From the NCBI RefSeq assembly GCF_003201865.1, contig NZ_QJJJ01000005.1, forward strand, positions 208,005-272,004: a DNA stretch of 64,000 bases, written 5' to 3'. Origin of the DNA: Methylobacterium sp. B4. GTDB taxonomy: Bacteria; Pseudomonadota; Alphaproteobacteria; Rhizobiales; Beijerinckiaceae. Positions 26,978-36,552 of this stretch are shown here, one piece after another (the stretch's first letter is position 1; the number at the start of each line of letters is the position of its first letter). The notes beneath the pieces were generated by a model. The model saw only the letters and a list, made by a program, of their open reading frames with translations. It was not told the DNA's origin and ran no database searches. Both the position numbers and the translations under genes were made by a program.

Positions 26978-27853
26978 TCAGCCCTGGGTCTGGCTCTGGG
27001 ACTGTCCCTGGCTCTGCTGGCCCCGCGCCTGATGCTGGGAGCGGGTCTGCACCTGCTCGACGCGCAGGGCGACGTCGAGGGTCTCGGTGCCGCCGCCCAG
27101 GCGGCTGCCGCGGATCGGCGCCGCGCCGAGATAGTCGAGGCCGACGGCGACCCGCACATGCGCCTCGGTCGCCGACATGCCGTGGGCCGGATCGAACCCG
27201 ACCCAGCCGAGATTCGGCACCAGCGACTCCACCCAGGCATGCCCCGCCTTCTGGTCGTCGCCGTCGTCGCGGCGATAGTAGCCGGAGACGTAGCGCGACG
27301 GGATGTCGAGCTGGCGGGCCGCCGAGAGGAAGACGTGGGTGAGATCCTGGCAAACGCCCTTGCCCGCCTCGAACGACTGGGCGGCGCTCGTGCTGGCGCT
27401 GGTGGGGCCGGGCTCGAAGATCACCGTGTCGTGCACCGCGGCGACCAAGCGGTGCAGGGTCGCGAGCACGTCGCGCTCGCCCGCCGCCCCGACCTTTTGC
27501 GCGAAAGCCGCGAGTTCCGGGCTCGTCTCGGTCAGCGGCGTGTCGCGCAGGTAGAAGAGATCGGGCAGGCGCTCGACCGCGCCGCGGACGATGCCGCTCG
27601 TCTCGAAGGTCTCGATCTCGCCGGTCACCCGCACGGTGAGCGCGTCGGTGGGGTCGTCGGCGGTGAACCAGTGGACGAGGTTGCCGAACCCGTCCTCGCG
27701 AGCGGTGAGCCGGCCGTTGACGGAGGGCTCGATGCGCCACTCGCGCACGTGCTGCCCGTCGTGATCGCGCGGGGTCAGCCGTAGGATCTGGATCAGGCCG
27801 CGGGCCGGCTGCTCGTAGGTGTAGACCGTATCGTGGACGATCCGGATGCGCAT
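26978..27853 (-). CDS. Transglutaminase-like protein of the Anbu set
   Basis: A 291-residue protein with an N-terminal bacterial transglutaminase-associated region (RIVHDTVYTYEQPARGL) and a papain-like core with the triad C168 (GVCQDLTH), H205 (AGHAWVE) and D221 (GFDPAHG). It probably cleaves or forms amide bonds in the cytoplasm. The last ~20 residues are Gln/Ser-rich and low-complexity. ATG 27853 opens MRIRIVHD; a frame from 27946 adds 31 atypical residues. It precedes Anbu by 188 bp on the same strand. Confidence 0.92.
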   Translation of the reverse strand: MRIRIVHDTVYTYEQPARGLIQILRLTPRDHDGQHVREWRIEPSVNGRLTAREDGFGNLVHWFTADDPTDALTVRVTGEIETFETSGIVRGAVERLPDLFYLRDTPLTETSPELAAFAQKVGAAGERDVLATLHRLVAAVHDTVIFEPGPTSASTSAAQSFEAGKGVCQDLTHVFLSAARQLDIPSRYVSGYYRRDDGDDQKAGHAWVESLVPNLGWVGFDPAHGMSATEAHVRVAVGLDYLGAAPIRGSRLGGGTETLDVALRVEQVQTRSQHQARGQQSQGQSQSQTQG

Positions 27854-28038
27854 GCCTCGATCCTGCCGGGGTGACGGGGCCAAGCTACGGCATGGAACCC
27901 GGTTTGGAAATCCGACACGCTGCTCAAAGCGTCGGCAGCACGACACAGCCGAGGTCAGCCACGCGCAATCGAGGCTCGCCCCGGTGAGCGGCGAATCTCT
28001 CGGCGGCGAACGATCGCCGGAGATCCGCGTTTAAGGCC

Positions 28039-28668
28039 ATGCTTTCGCAGACCCCACCTCCGCCGCCCCTCGATCGCGCCAAACGCTTCGCCACGCGCCT
28101 CGAAGCGGCCGACATCGCCTCCGCCGTGTCGCTCGCCCGCGCGAAGGATCGTCCGGCGGTTCGCGCCCTGGCACGGGCCAGTGAAATCGGTAGTTGGCAG
28201 GCCCTGTTCGCCCTCTCCGCCGCCACCCTGGCCTGGGGTCTGGTGAGCCGGGACCGGCGGCTCGCCGATGCCGGGCGCGGCATGCTTCAGGCCGGCATCC
28301 TGGCCAGTCTCGTGAAGACGACGGTGAAACGGACGGTCCACCGCACCCGTCCCAACGTGCTGATGGACGAGGGCCTCTACGCGCGCGGCCGGCCGGGGAC
28401 CGGCATCGGGCCCTGGCAGTCCTTTCCCTCGGGGCACGCCGCCTTGAGCGTCGCCGTGGCCCGGGCCGCGGGGCGCGCCTATCCCGAATTCGCCGGCGTC
28501 GCGTCTCTCGGGGCGGCCGGCGTCGTCGCCGTGCAGGTGGTGCGCGGAGCGCATTACCCCGCGGACGTGCTGGCCGGTGCGCTGATCGGTCTGGCAGCGG
28601 AGGCCGTCAGTCACGGCGCTTCGCATCCGACGCCGAGCGGGCGCGGCGAGGAAGAACCTGCCCTCTGA
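28039..28668 (+). CDS. PAP2-family phosphatase
   Basis: A 209-residue protein with the acid-phosphatase motifs KRTVHRTRP (C1), PSGHA (C2) and R-x5-HYPADV (C3). Hydrophobic segments near residues 52-68 and 155-170 suggest membrane association. It may dephosphorylate lipid or isoprenoid phosphates. It lies on the plus strand between the alpha-E and transglutaminase genes of the opposite-strand Anbu set, splitting that set. Confidence 0.87.
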   Translation: MLSQTPPPPPLDRAKRFATRLEAADIASAVSLARAKDRPAVRALARASEIGSWQALFALSAATLAWGLVSRDRRLADAGRGMLQAGILASLVKTTVKRTVHRTRPNVLMDEGLYARGRPGTGIGPWQSFPSGHAALSVAVARAAGRAYPEFAGVASLGAAGVVAVQVVRGAHYPADVLAGALIGLAAEAVSHGASHPTPSGRGEEEPAL

Positions 28669-28774
28669 GGCAGCGCGGGCCGCGCCCCGACAGCAGGGAG
28701 CGCGATCGGGGACTGGAGATCGGCCTTGCGCCCCCGCGCGCAGGGGGGCGGCAGGCTCGATGGCCCGCCGCCGG

Positions 28775-29719
28775 TCACACCAGATATTGCTCGCTGATCG
28801 CCGCGCCGAGGGCGTTGTTCTCCGAGATGAAGCCCTGGATGAACTCGTGCAGGCCGGAGGCGAAGATGCGTTCGATATCGGCGCCTGCGAGCTTCGCCCG
28901 CATGTTGCTCGCCAGCCGCTGGCTTTCGCCCCGGCGCCCGTAGGCGTCGGCGATCAGGTCGAGATGCTCCACCAGCATGCGGTAGCAGCTCGCCAGCGAG
29001 CGCGGCATCTCGGGGTTGAGGATCAAGAGGTCGGCCACCAGCACCGGCTTGATGCTCTCGCGGTAGACCCAGTGATAGGCGTTGAAGGCCGAGACCTCGC
29101 GCAGGATCGTGGTCCACTGGAAATAGTCGAGCGAGCCGCCGACCCGCTCCGAGGCCGGCAGCAGGATCTGGTACTTCACGTCGAGGATGCGGGCGGTGTT
29201 GTCCGCCCGCTCGATGGCGGTGCCCGCCCGGGTGAACCAATAGGCGTCGTTCCGCAGCATCGTCCGGTAGGCCGAGCCGTCGAAGGTCAGCGAGACGCGC
29301 TTCACCCAGTCGAGGAATTGCGTGAACTCGTCCCGCGAGAGGTCGCGGCCTTCATACGAGCGCAACTCCAGCCACGCGCCGTTGATCGTGTCCCACATCT
29401 CGGTGGTGAGCGCCGTGCGGATCGAGCGGGCGTTTTCCCGCGCGGTGGCGATGCAGGAGCGGATCGAGGACGGGTTGTGGTGTGAAAAGGCGAGGAAGTT
29501 GCAGACCGTGTGCTCGTTGACCGAATCGTAGAGTGTCTTGAACAGCTCGGGATCGCCCGCCGAGGACAGGGCCGAGGCCCACTCGTTCGAGGTGCGCCCG
29601 CCGTAGCTCGACGGCAGGGCGGCCAGCCGCAGGGCGGCGTCGAGGATGCGGGCGAGGAAGTCCGCCCGCTCGGCGTAGCGCGAGAGCCAGTAGAGGTTGT
29701 CGGCAGTCCGGGACAGCAT
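28775..29719 (-). CDS. Alpha-E domain protein of the Anbu set
   Basis: A 314-residue all-helical protein of the alpha-E family (LSRTADNLYWLSRYAERADFL at the N-terminus). Later helices include AIERADNTARILDVKY and LASCYRMLVEHLDLIAD. The catalytic activity is unknown; it occurs almost always beside ATP-grasp and transglutaminase genes and has been proposed as a partner or scaffold. It follows the ATP-grasp gene by 107 bp on the same strand. Confidence 0.92.
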   Translation of the reverse strand: MLSRTADNLYWLSRYAERADFLARILDAALRLAALPSSYGGRTSNEWASALSSAGDPELFKTLYDSVNEHTVCNFLAFSHHNPSSIRSCIATARENARSIRTALTTEMWDTINGAWLELRSYEGRDLSRDEFTQFLDWVKRVSLTFDGSAYRTMLRNDAYWFTRAGTAIERADNTARILDVKYQILLPASERVGGSLDYFQWTTILREVSAFNAYHWVYRESIKPVLVADLLILNPEMPRSLASCYRMLVEHLDLIADAYGRRGESQRLASNMRAKLAGADIERIFASGLHEFIQGFISENNALGAAISEQYLV

Positions 29720-29826
29720 GGGGTCAGCTCGCGGGCGCGTTGGCGACCGGGTCGGCAGATGCGCGGTGTTTCAGCACCGACGCCGCCCGGCTCGCCGGAA
29801 GAATGCGAAAGAAACGGGCAAAACGC

Positions 29827-31266
29827 TCAGGCATCGAGCACCCAAGTGTCCTTGGTGCCGCCGCCCTGGCTCGAATTGACCACGAGCGAGCCCTCCTTCA
29901 GTGCGACCCGCGTCAGGCCGCCCGGCACGATGCGGATCTCGTCGGCGCCCGCCAGCACGAAGGGGCGCAGGTCGACGTGGCGCGGGGCGACGCCGGAGGC
30001 GACGAAGGTCGGGCAGGTGGAGAGCGAGAGCGTCGGCTGGGCGATGAAGTTGTCGGGCGCGTGCCGCAGCTTCTTGGCGAACTCGTCGATCTCGCGGCGC
30101 GTCGCGTGCGGGCCCACCAGCATGCCGTAGCCGCCCGAGCCGTTGACCTCCTTCACTACGAGGTCCTTGAGGTTGTCCATCACGTAGGAGAAGGCCTCCT
30201 TCTCCCGGCAGCGATGGGTCGGCACGTTGTGCAGGATCGGGTCCTCGCCGGTGAAGAATTTCACGATCTCCGGCATGTAGCTGTAGACGGCCTTGTCGTC
30301 CGAAATGCCGGTTCCGACCGCGTTCGACAGCGTGACGTTGCCGCGCTCGTAGGCGTTCATCAGCCCCGGCACGCCGAGCACCGAATCCGGCCGGAACACC
30401 AGCGGATCGAGGAAATCGTCGTCGAGGCGACGGTAGATCACGTCGACCCGGCGCGGACCTTCGGTCGTGCGCATGTAGACGACCTCGTCCTTCGTGAAGA
30501 GGTCACCCGCCTCCACCAGCTCCACGCCGAGCTTGTCGGCCAGGAACGAGTGCTCGTAGAAGGCCGAGTTGTAGCGGCCGGGGGTCAGAAGCACGACCGT
30601 GGGATCACGCGTCGCGGAGGCCGGCGCGAGGCTGCGCAGGGTCGCGAGCAGCGCGTCGGGATAGTTCTCGACCGGGGCGACGCGGTGGCGGGAGAACAGC
30701 TCGGGGAAGAGCCGCATCATCACCTCGCGGTTCTCCAGCATGTAGGAGACGCCGGAGGGCGTGCGGGCGTTGTCCTCCAGCACGAAGAAGTCGTTCTCGC
30801 CGGTCCGCACGATGTCGATGCCGGCGATGTGGACGTAGAGGTCGTGCGGCACGTCGAAGGCGCGCATCTCCATGCGGTAATGCGGGTTACGGTAGACGAG
30901 GTCGGGCGGGATGATCCCGGCCTTGATGCATTCCTCGGCGCCGTAGATGTCGTTGATGAAGGCGTTCAACGCCGTGACGCGCTGCTTGAGGCCGCGCTCC
31001 AGGAAATCCCATTCGGGCTTCGTCAGCACCCGCGGGATGATGTCGAAGGGGATCAGCCGCTCGGTCGATTCGTTTGCGCCGTAGACCGCGAAGGTGATGC
31101 CGATGCGCCGGAACAGCATTTCGGCCTGGCTGCGGCGGGTGTTGAAATGCTCCGGCGGCGTCTTGTCGAGCCAGGCCTTGAGGATGTCGTAGGCCTCGCG
31201 CACGGCCGCCGGTTCGAGCCCGCCCGCCCCGCCCCCGTTCATCTCGTCGAACGCCGTGTGCGCCAT
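29827..31266 (-). CDS. Circularly permuted ATP-grasp protein
   Basis: A 479-residue ATP-grasp ligase-like protein of the CP_ATPgrasp_2 type: DRY/ERLIPFDIIPR-like N-terminal block, VLEDNARTPSGVSYMLENRE, VLLTPGRYNSAFYEHSFLAD, and a nucleotide-binding region VVKEVNGSGGYGMLVGP. By family it should activate a carboxylate and form an amide; the substrate is unknown. It is the first gene of the minus-strand ATP-grasp/alpha-E/transglutaminase/Anbu set. GGGGA lies upstream of ATG 31266; a frame from 31317 adds 17 atypical residues. Confidence 0.93.
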   Translation of the reverse strand: MAHTAFDEMNGGGAGGLEPAAVREAYDILKAWLDKTPPEHFNTRRSQAEMLFRRIGITFAVYGANESTERLIPFDIIPRVLTKPEWDFLERGLKQRVTALNAFINDIYGAEECIKAGIIPPDLVYRNPHYRMEMRAFDVPHDLYVHIAGIDIVRTGENDFFVLEDNARTPSGVSYMLENREVMMRLFPELFSRHRVAPVENYPDALLATLRSLAPASATRDPTVVLLTPGRYNSAFYEHSFLADKLGVELVEAGDLFTKDEVVYMRTTEGPRRVDVIYRRLDDDFLDPLVFRPDSVLGVPGLMNAYERGNVTLSNAVGTGISDDKAVYSYMPEIVKFFTGEDPILHNVPTHRCREKEAFSYVMDNLKDLVVKEVNGSGGYGMLVGPHATRREIDEFAKKLRHAPDNFIAQPTLSLSTCPTFVASGVAPRHVDLRPFVLAGADEIRIVPGGLTRVALKEGSLVVNSSQGGGTKDTWVLDA

Positions 31267-31537
31267 CCGCGCGGTTCCCCCTGATGTCTCGCCCTGCCGG
31301 AGCAAGAGGCAGGCCACCCGGAAGGTTGCCGCACGTCCCGTCCCCGCCTCGCCTCAACCTGCCGTGGCACGAGGGCCCCGGACGGCGATTGCCCATGATC
31401 CGCTCGGCGGCGGATTTGCCGGACAACCTGTCATCGATGTAGCGGACGCTTTGCGCGGGCCTATCCCCGATCCCGCACCGATTGCGGATGGCGGCGGCGA
31501 AAAAGGCGATGCCGCCGGCGGCCTCTCACCACGCGCG

Positions 31538-32287
31538 TCAGATCAACTTGAGCCCTTTCAGGCTGGCATGTCCGTCACGGCCGAGGATGACGTGGTCGTG
31601 CACCACGATGCCCAGCGGATCGAGCACGGTGACGATCTCCCGCGTCATGCGGATGTCGGCCCCCGAGGGCGTCGGATCGCCCGACGGGTGATTGTGGGCC
31701 AGGATGATCGCGGTGGCGGAGAGTTCGAGCGCCCGGCGGGCGACCTCGCGGGGATAGACCGGCGTATGATCGACGGTACCGCGGCCCTGCACCTCGTCGG
31801 CGATGAGGTGGTTGCGCCGGTCGAGGAACAGCACCCGGAACTCTTCGCGGCCCGAAAAGGCCATGGTGGCGCGAAGATACTCGATCAGGGCGCTCCAAGA
31901 GGAGAGCAGCGGGCGCGCGGCGACCGCGCCGCGGGCCAGCCGCCGGCCGGCGGCCTCGATGAGCTTGAGGTCGGCGGCGACGCCGGCACTGACGCCCTCC
32001 ACCTCCATGAGCCGGGCCGGCTCGGCGCTGACGACCTCGGCGAACGAGCCGAACCGGTGGATCAGAGCCTTGGCCAGCGGCTTCACGTCCCGCCGCGGAA
32101 TCGCCCGGAACAGGGTGAGTTCGAGAAGTTCGTAATCGGCCAGCGCCTCCGCGCCGGCTTGCGCGAAGCGGGCGCGCAGGCGCTCGCGGTGGCCGTGATA
32201 GTGCGGCGTCTCCTCGGCGGACGCCGTCGGGGCCGGCGCCTCGGCAAGGCCCGGCAGGGCGGGCGGATCGGCCGTCCGGCGGGTCAT
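31538..32287 (-). CDS. radC: RadC family JAB-domain protein
   Basis: A 249-residue protein with a helix-hairpin-helix-like region ([16 protein letters not shown]) and a JAMM/JAB domain with metal ligands H198, H200 and D211 ([14 protein letters not shown]). Once linked to DNA repair, the family's true role is unclear. The ATG at 32287 lies 11 bp after the map stop, so it is probably translated from the map transcript. A longer frame through map is not real. Confidence 0.92.
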   Translation of the reverse strand: MTRRTADPPALPGLAEAPAPTASAEETPHYHGHRERLRARFAQAGAEALADYELLELTLFRAIPRRDVKPLAKALIHRFGSFAEVVSAEPARLMEVEGVSAGVAADLKLIEAAGRRLARGAVAARPLLSSWSALIEYLRATMAFSGREEFRVLFLDRRNHLIADEVQGRGTVDHTPVYPREVARRALELSATAIILAHNHPSGDPTPSGADIRMTREIVTVLDPLGIVVHDHVILGRDGHASLKGLKLI

Positions 32288-32298
32288 CCCCGGGGCCG

Positions 32299-33153
32299 TC
32301 AATCGGCCTGGGTGCCGTGGGGCTCGATGCCGTGAGGTTTGGGCTGGTCGAGCCCCTTGGGCGAGAGCGTGAAGATCTCGTAGCCGTCCTGCGTCACCGC
32401 CACGGTGTGCTCGAACTGTGCCGAGAGCGAGCGGTCGCGGGTCACGGCGGTCCAACCGTCGGAGAGCACCTTCACGGCGGGCCGGCCGAGATTGATCATC
32501 GGCTCGATGGTGAAGAACTGGCCGGGTTTGAGCGGTACGTCGTAGCTCGCCTCGACGTAGTGCAGGATGGTCGGCGCGTCGTGGTAGACGCGGCCCAGGC
32601 CGTGGCCGCAGAAATCGCGCACCACCGAGCAGCGCTCGGATTCCGCGTAGGTCTGGATCGCGCGGCCGATATCGTTGGTGGAGCCGCCGGGCCGCACCGC
32701 GCGGATGCCGCGCATCAGCGCCTCGTAGGTGATCTCGCACAGGCGCTGCGCCTTGCGCGGCACCTCGCCGATATAGGCCATGCGGCTCGAATCCCCGTGC
32801 CATCCGTCGAGGATCAGGCAGCAATCGAGATTGACGATGTCACCCTCGCGTAGGGGCTTGTCGTTGGGGATGCCGTGGCAGACGACGTGGTTGATCGAGG
32901 TGCAGATCGACTTGCGGTAGCCGCGGTAGAACAGCGAGGCCGGGTAGGCGCCGTGGTCCATCCCGAACTCGAAGGCGAGCTTGTCGAGATGCTCCGTCGT
33001 CACGCCGGGCTGGGCGGCCTCGACGAGGAGGTCGAGCGCTTCCGCCGTCAGGCGGCCGGCGCGGCGCATCCCCTCGAAGCCTTCCGGCCCATGGATCGGC
33101 GGCTCGGGGGCGCGGCGCCCGCCTTCGGCGAGGGCTTGCTCTTCACGGCTCAT
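32299..33153 (-). CDS. map: Type I methionine aminopeptidase
   Basis: Removes the initiator methionine from nascent proteins. In 284 residues the metal and catalytic residues are all visible: H93 (VCHGIP), D110 (NLDCC), D121 (GDSS), H184 (GHGLG), E217 (TIEPM) and E248 (QFEHT). An N-terminal extension of about 25 residues carries no zinc-finger cysteines. ATG 33153 is used; the longer frame is antisense to other genes. It is followed by radC, forming a two-gene unit common in alphaproteobacteria. Confidence 0.96.
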   Translation of the reverse strand: MSREEQALAEGGRRAPEPPIHGPEGFEGMRRAGRLTAEALDLLVEAAQPGVTTEHLDKLAFEFGMDHGAYPASLFYRGYRKSICTSINHVVCHGIPNDKPLREGDIVNLDCCLILDGWHGDSSRMAYIGEVPRKAQRLCEITYEALMRGIRAVRPGGSTNDIGRAIQTYAESERCSVVRDFCGHGLGRVYHDAPTILHYVEASYDVPLKPGQFFTIEPMINLGRPAVKVLSDGWTAVTRDRSLSAQFEHTVAVTQDGYEIFTLSPKGLDQPKPHGIEPHGTQAD

Positions 33154-33375
33154 GGAATCGGGCGCTTCGGCAGGAATGCGAGGTGGTCGCTTCGTCTTAC
33201 GCCGCCCCGGCGGCGGCGCCAACCCGACCTGTCCCGCGCGAGACCGGATCGCACGGGGCCCGATCGAGACGGCGCGGCGGCTTCCTTCGCGCTCCCTTCG
33301 CCCGGCCGGATCGCTTCCGTCTAGGATTGCGGCCGCGAACGCGCTAGACCACGGGCTCGATCTCAGGGACGAGCG

Positions 33376-33636
33376 ATGGCTGACAAGGCGGTTCCCCACT
33401 ACCACAATCAGGCCGGCGTGAGCGTGATCGCGGTGGGCTCCAAGGAGTTCATGTGCATCGGGGCGCTGCCGCCCTTCGACCATCCCCACGTCTTCCTCGA
33501 CATGGGAGCGGACACCGAGATCATCTGCGAGTACTGCTCGACCCTGTTCCGCTACGACCGGGCACTGAAGCCGGGCACCGCGGCGCCGGCCGAGTGCGTC
33601 TGGCACGACGAGACGCCCGAGACGAAGGCGGCCTGA
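33376..33636 (+). CDS. CHCC-type zinc-finger protein
   Basis: An 86-residue protein of the zf-CHCC family, related to the NDUFS6-type accessory subunit of respiratory complex I. The ligands are C27, H38, C51 and C54 (FMCIG, HPHVF, ICEYC). It likely binds zinc and may help build an iron-sulfur or respiratory complex. A FAD monooxygenase follows 37 bp downstream. Confidence 0.88.
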   Translation: MADKAVPHYHNQAGVSVIAVGSKEFMCIGALPPFDHPHVFLDMGADTEIICEYCSTLFRYDRALKPGTAAPAECVWHDETPETKAA

Positions 33637-33673
33637 CGGTCGGACGCCCGGGCCAAGCCCCGCAAGCGACCCC

Positions 33674-34861
33674 ATGGCGGCGCTCTCCATCGTCATCGTC
33701 GGCGCAGGAATCGGCGGCCTCACCGCGGCGCTCGCCCTGTCCGGGGCCGGCCACGCGGTCACGCTGGTCGAACGCCGCACGGGCTTTTCCGAGGTCGGGG
33801 CGGGCCTCCAGCTCTCACCGAACGCCAGCGCCGTTCTGATCGGGCTCGGCCTCGGCGCGGCCCTGCGCCGGGCGGCCGACGAGCCGCCGGGCGTCACGGT
33901 GCGGGCGCTGGCCACGGGCCGGGTCATCGGCGGCATCCGCCTCGGCCCCGCCCTGCGCGAGCGCCACGGAGCGCCCTACTACGTCATCCACCGGGCCGAC
34001 CTTCAGACCATCCTGCTCGACGCCGTGCGCGGGCGCCCCGACATCCGCCTCTGCGTCGGCCGCGAGGTCTCGGACCTGCGCGAGCGCGAGGACGGGGTCA
34101 GCCTGACCATCACCGGCATCGACGGCGGCCGCAGCGAGACCTTGAACGCCGACCTCCTCGTCGGCGCGGACGGCGTGCGCTCCTCCCTGCGGCAGCGCTT
34201 CGACGACCGGCCCCTGCGGCTCCACCGCGAGGCGGCGTGGCGCGCCGTCATCCCGCGGGAGGCCGCGCCGGAGATGCTGCAGGGCGACGAGACCGGGCTG
34301 TGGCTCGGCCGCCGCCGGCACGTCGTCCACTACCCCATCAATGGCGGCCGGCGCCTCAACGTCGTGGCGATCGTGCCCGAGCGCGAGGGCGACGAGGATT
34401 GGGGCCGGATCGGCGATCCCGCGGCGCTGCGCGACCATTTTCCGGACGCGGCCGCCCCGCTCGTGAGCCTGATCGGCCTGCCCGATGCCTGGGTGGTCTG
34501 GTCGCTGGTGGACCGTCCGGCGGCGCGGCCGATCGCCCGCGGCCGGATCGCGCTCCTCGGCGACGCGGCGCATCCGGTGCTGCCCTTCCTGGCCCAGGGC
34601 GCGGCGCTGGCCATCGAGGATGCGGCGGTGCTGGCCGCCGAACTGGCCGGCCAAGACGACGTGCCCACGGCGTTGGACCGCTACGCGCAGGCGCGCCTGC
34701 CCCGCGTGCGCGCCGTGCAGCGGGCGGCCCGCCGCAACGGCCGCTTCTACCATGCCGGGCGCCTGATCGGCTTCGCGCGGGACACGGCGATGCGGCGGCT
34801 CGGCCCCGAGGGCATGAGCGCGCGCTATGCCTGGATCTACGGCTGGCGCCCCCCCGCTTGA
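33674..34861 (+). CDS. FAD-dependent aromatic-ring hydroxylase-like monooxygenase
   Basis: A 395-residue group-A flavoprotein monooxygenase of the salicylate-hydroxylase type: FAD-binding GAGIGGLTAALALSGAGH (residue 10 on), the DG-like VGADGVRSSLRQRF, and GRIALLGDAAHPVLPFLAQG (GD motif). It uses NAD(P)H and oxygen to hydroxylate an aromatic substrate, not identifiable here. No ring-cleavage genes are nearby. Confidence 0.88.
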   Translation: MAALSIVIVGAGIGGLTAALALSGAGHAVTLVERRTGFSEVGAGLQLSPNASAVLIGLGLGAALRRAADEPPGVTVRALATGRVIGGIRLGPALRERHGAPYYVIHRADLQTILLDAVRGRPDIRLCVGREVSDLREREDGVSLTITGIDGGRSETLNADLLVGADGVRSSLRQRFDDRPLRLHREAAWRAVIPREAAPEMLQGDETGLWLGRRRHVVHYPINGGRRLNVVAIVPEREGDEDWGRIGDPAALRDHFPDAAAPLVSLIGLPDAWVVWSLVDRPAARPIARGRIALLGDAAHPVLPFLAQGAALAIEDAAVLAAELAGQDDVPTALDRYAQARLPRVRAVQRAARRNGRFYHAGRLIGFARDTAMRRLGPEGMSARYAWIYGWRPPA

Positions 34862-34895
34862 TCTGCCCCCGCGGGGCCGCTACCGCTGCGGCGAT

Positions 34896-34982
34896 GCGGA
34901 CGTGGCGGAATCGGTAGACGCACGAGACTTAAAATCTTGCGGCCCCAGGGCTGTGCGGGTTCGAGTCCCGCCGTCCGCACCA
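34896..34982 (+). tRNA. tRNA-Leu (anticodon UAA)
   Basis: Acceptor stem GCGGACG (34896-34902) pairs with CGTCCGC (34972-34978), with discriminator A and encoded CCA (34980-34982). The anticodon loop reads ACTTAAAAT, anticodon TAA. A long variable arm and T-arm GGTTCGAGTCC confirm a type II tRNA-Leu. Its 3' end is repeated as a near copy at 37362-37378. Confidence 0.96.
34966..34982 (+). repeat. attL-like repeat (tRNA-Leu 3' end)
   Basis: TCCCGCCGTCCGCACCA is the last 17 bases of the tRNA; 16 of 17 match 37362-37378. Together they bracket the integrase remnant, SRAP and HD genes, as left and right attachment sites of an integrated element would. Confidence 0.6.
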
Positions 34983-35029
34983 ATCTGCTGAAATTGCAAG
35001 CACCTCAGCAAGATACTGACCCGCAGGTG

Positions 35030-35048
35030 TTTTTCGGCGCCCGCCGCT
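35030..35048 (+). repeat. 19-bp direct repeat, copy 1
   Basis: TTTTTCGGCGCCCGCCGCT, identical to 37384-37402. This copy lies just upstream of the integrase remnant. Confidence 0.8.
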
Positions 35049-35065
35049 ACAATGTCGCCATTCCC

Positions 35066-35430
35066 ATGACCTCTCTGAGCCGCGCCGCGAATGGCGACTG
35101 GTTCACCCGTGAAGGCATCCCGAAGGACATCCGAGCGGCCGACAAGGCGGCCTATGGCCTGTTCCAGGAGGAACGTTTCCAACGCCCTGGGAGCTAGTCC
35201 ACAGGCGCGGCCAAGGGGGAGCTATGGGTGGGACACGACCGTGACGGGACCCATCGAGGCGCTGAGGGCGGCTGCAAGGGTCAAGGGCTCACGCCGGGTG
35301 TCGCGCACCGGCCGACGGGCCGATGGTACGCGTGGTCCGTCGTCCGGCAAGAGGATGAGCCCGAGGGCGTGGGTAAGGACATCATCGAGCGGCTTGAGGC
35401 GGCTCCAGCGGTGTCGAGAACGCCTGCCTT
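35066..35430 (+). pseudogene. Degraded tyrosine-type integrase, N-terminal part
   Basis: The reading frame from ATG 35066 (MTSLSRAANGDWFTREGIPKD, IRAADKAAYGLFQEERF) resembles the start of phage-type integrases found beside tRNAs in Methylobacterium, then meets a stop at 35195. Related sequence continues in another frame (PIEALRAAARVKG around 35250) and then back in the first (GRWYAWSVVRQEDEPEG to DIIERLEAA around 35330-35410). At least two frameshifts plus a stop, and no catalytic R-H-R-Y region, mark it as a remnant. Confidence 0.65.
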
Positions 35431-35560
35431 CAAGGCGCCTTCCGCCTGGCGGTCGCCCTACGCCGCCTCGCTCGCCGCTTCGGCTCGCTCAGGGTGACCG
35501 TAGCGGGCTTCAACATCTTCGTGAGCGCTGTCCCGTCAGCCTGCCGACGCTGCCTCGTTA
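35430..35560 (-). pseudogene. Fragment of the small Arg/Lys-rich gene found at 37506
   Basis: The minus strand encodes RRQADGTALTKMLKPA and then SEPKRRARRRRATARRKAP before a stop at 35430-35432. This aligns with the C-terminus of the 66-residue protein at 37506-37706 (MLKPAAGTLGKPKRRTRRRK). No start codon or N-terminal half is present, so it is a truncated duplicate. Confidence 0.62.
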
Positions 35561-35889
35561 TCGTTCAAGGCGAAGATGCCTGCCTCTGCGCTGCGTTGAG
35601 CCGCCTTTGTTCGTGCCGCTAGAATAGCCTTAGCTGTCGCCGGAGATCGTCTGACGATCCAGGCTTCATGGCGAGCGCGGGGGTCGCACACAGAGCGTTG
35701 CCGGCGTGATTTCACGTGTGCCCCCTGGAAATAGAGGGGGGAGCTTAGTCAGGATGAGCCGAGCAGTGGCAATGGCAATTTCTGCGAGGATCGCTTGCAG
35801 CGCCGGTATTCCCCCGCCGAACAGTTTTCACCCTACGGGGAGCTGGCAAGCGGGTACTAAGCGTGAGGCTCGACCGCTAAGCTGGCCCC
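35561..35889. other. Non-coding stretch in the island
   Basis: No convincing gene is seen in these 329 bases. Short reading frames are unsupported. The promoter of the SRAP gene should lie here. Confidence 0.4.
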
Positions 35890-36552
35890 ATGTGCAACCT
35901 CTACAGCCTCAACCGCCCCCAGGATGAGATACGGCGCTGGTTCGACGTGAGCCGCGACAGCGCCGGCAACCTGCCTCCCATGCCCGGCATCTTCCCCGAC
36001 CAGATGGCTCCCGTGGTCCTGGCCGGGAAGGAGGGGCGTGAGCTGACGATGATGCGATGGGGCATCCCAGGGCCGAAGGCTTACGGGGAGCATCCCGTCA
36101 CCAACGTCCGCAACGTGAAGAGCCCGCACTGGCGCCCGTGGCTCAAGCCTGAGTTCCGCTGCCTCGTGCCCGTCTCATCGTTCAGCGAGTATGCCGACAC
36201 GAAGCCTCGTAAGACGCCCGTGTGGTTCGCCCTGGACGATGACCGGCCTCTGTTCGCCTTCGCCGGCATCTGGCGGCCCTGGACGGGCGTGAGGGGCACC
36301 AAAAGGGAGAACCCCGACAGGGTCGAGGAGGAGCACGAGTTGTTCTCCTTCCTCACGACCGAGGCGAACGGCGTGGTCGGGCCCGTTCACCCGAAGGCGA
36401 TGCCGGTCCTCCTCACCACGAAGGAGGCGTGCGGGGCGTGGCTTGAGGCGCCCACGGAAGAGGCCCTGAGGCTGCAACGGCCGCTCGCTGATGGGCTCAT
36501 GAAGGAGGTGGCGAGAGGCGAGCGTCACGATGGAGATGCCCAGGCTCGCTGA
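35890..36552 (+). CDS. SRAP (SOS response-associated peptidase/HMCES-like) protein
   Basis: A 220-residue protein whose catalytic cysteine is residue 2 (MCNLYSL), as in YedK/HMCES, which form a covalent thiazolidine crosslink to abasic sites in single-stranded DNA. Other family features are NVRNVK near residue 77, the FSEY block with the conserved Glu, and VHPKAMPVLL carrying the conserved His. It sits in a tRNA-Leu-linked island with fragments of other SRAP copies. Its stop abuts that of the convergent HD gene with no spacer. Confidence 0.9.
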   Translation: MCNLYSLNRPQDEIRRWFDVSRDSAGNLPPMPGIFPDQMAPVVLAGKEGRELTMMRWGIPGPKAYGEHPVTNVRNVKSPHWRPWLKPEFRCLVPVSSFSEYADTKPRKTPVWFALDDDRPLFAFAGIWRPWTGVRGTKRENPDRVEEEHELFSFLTTEANGVVGPVHPKAMPVLLTTKEACGAWLEAPTEEALRLQRPLADGLMKEVARGERHDGDAQAR

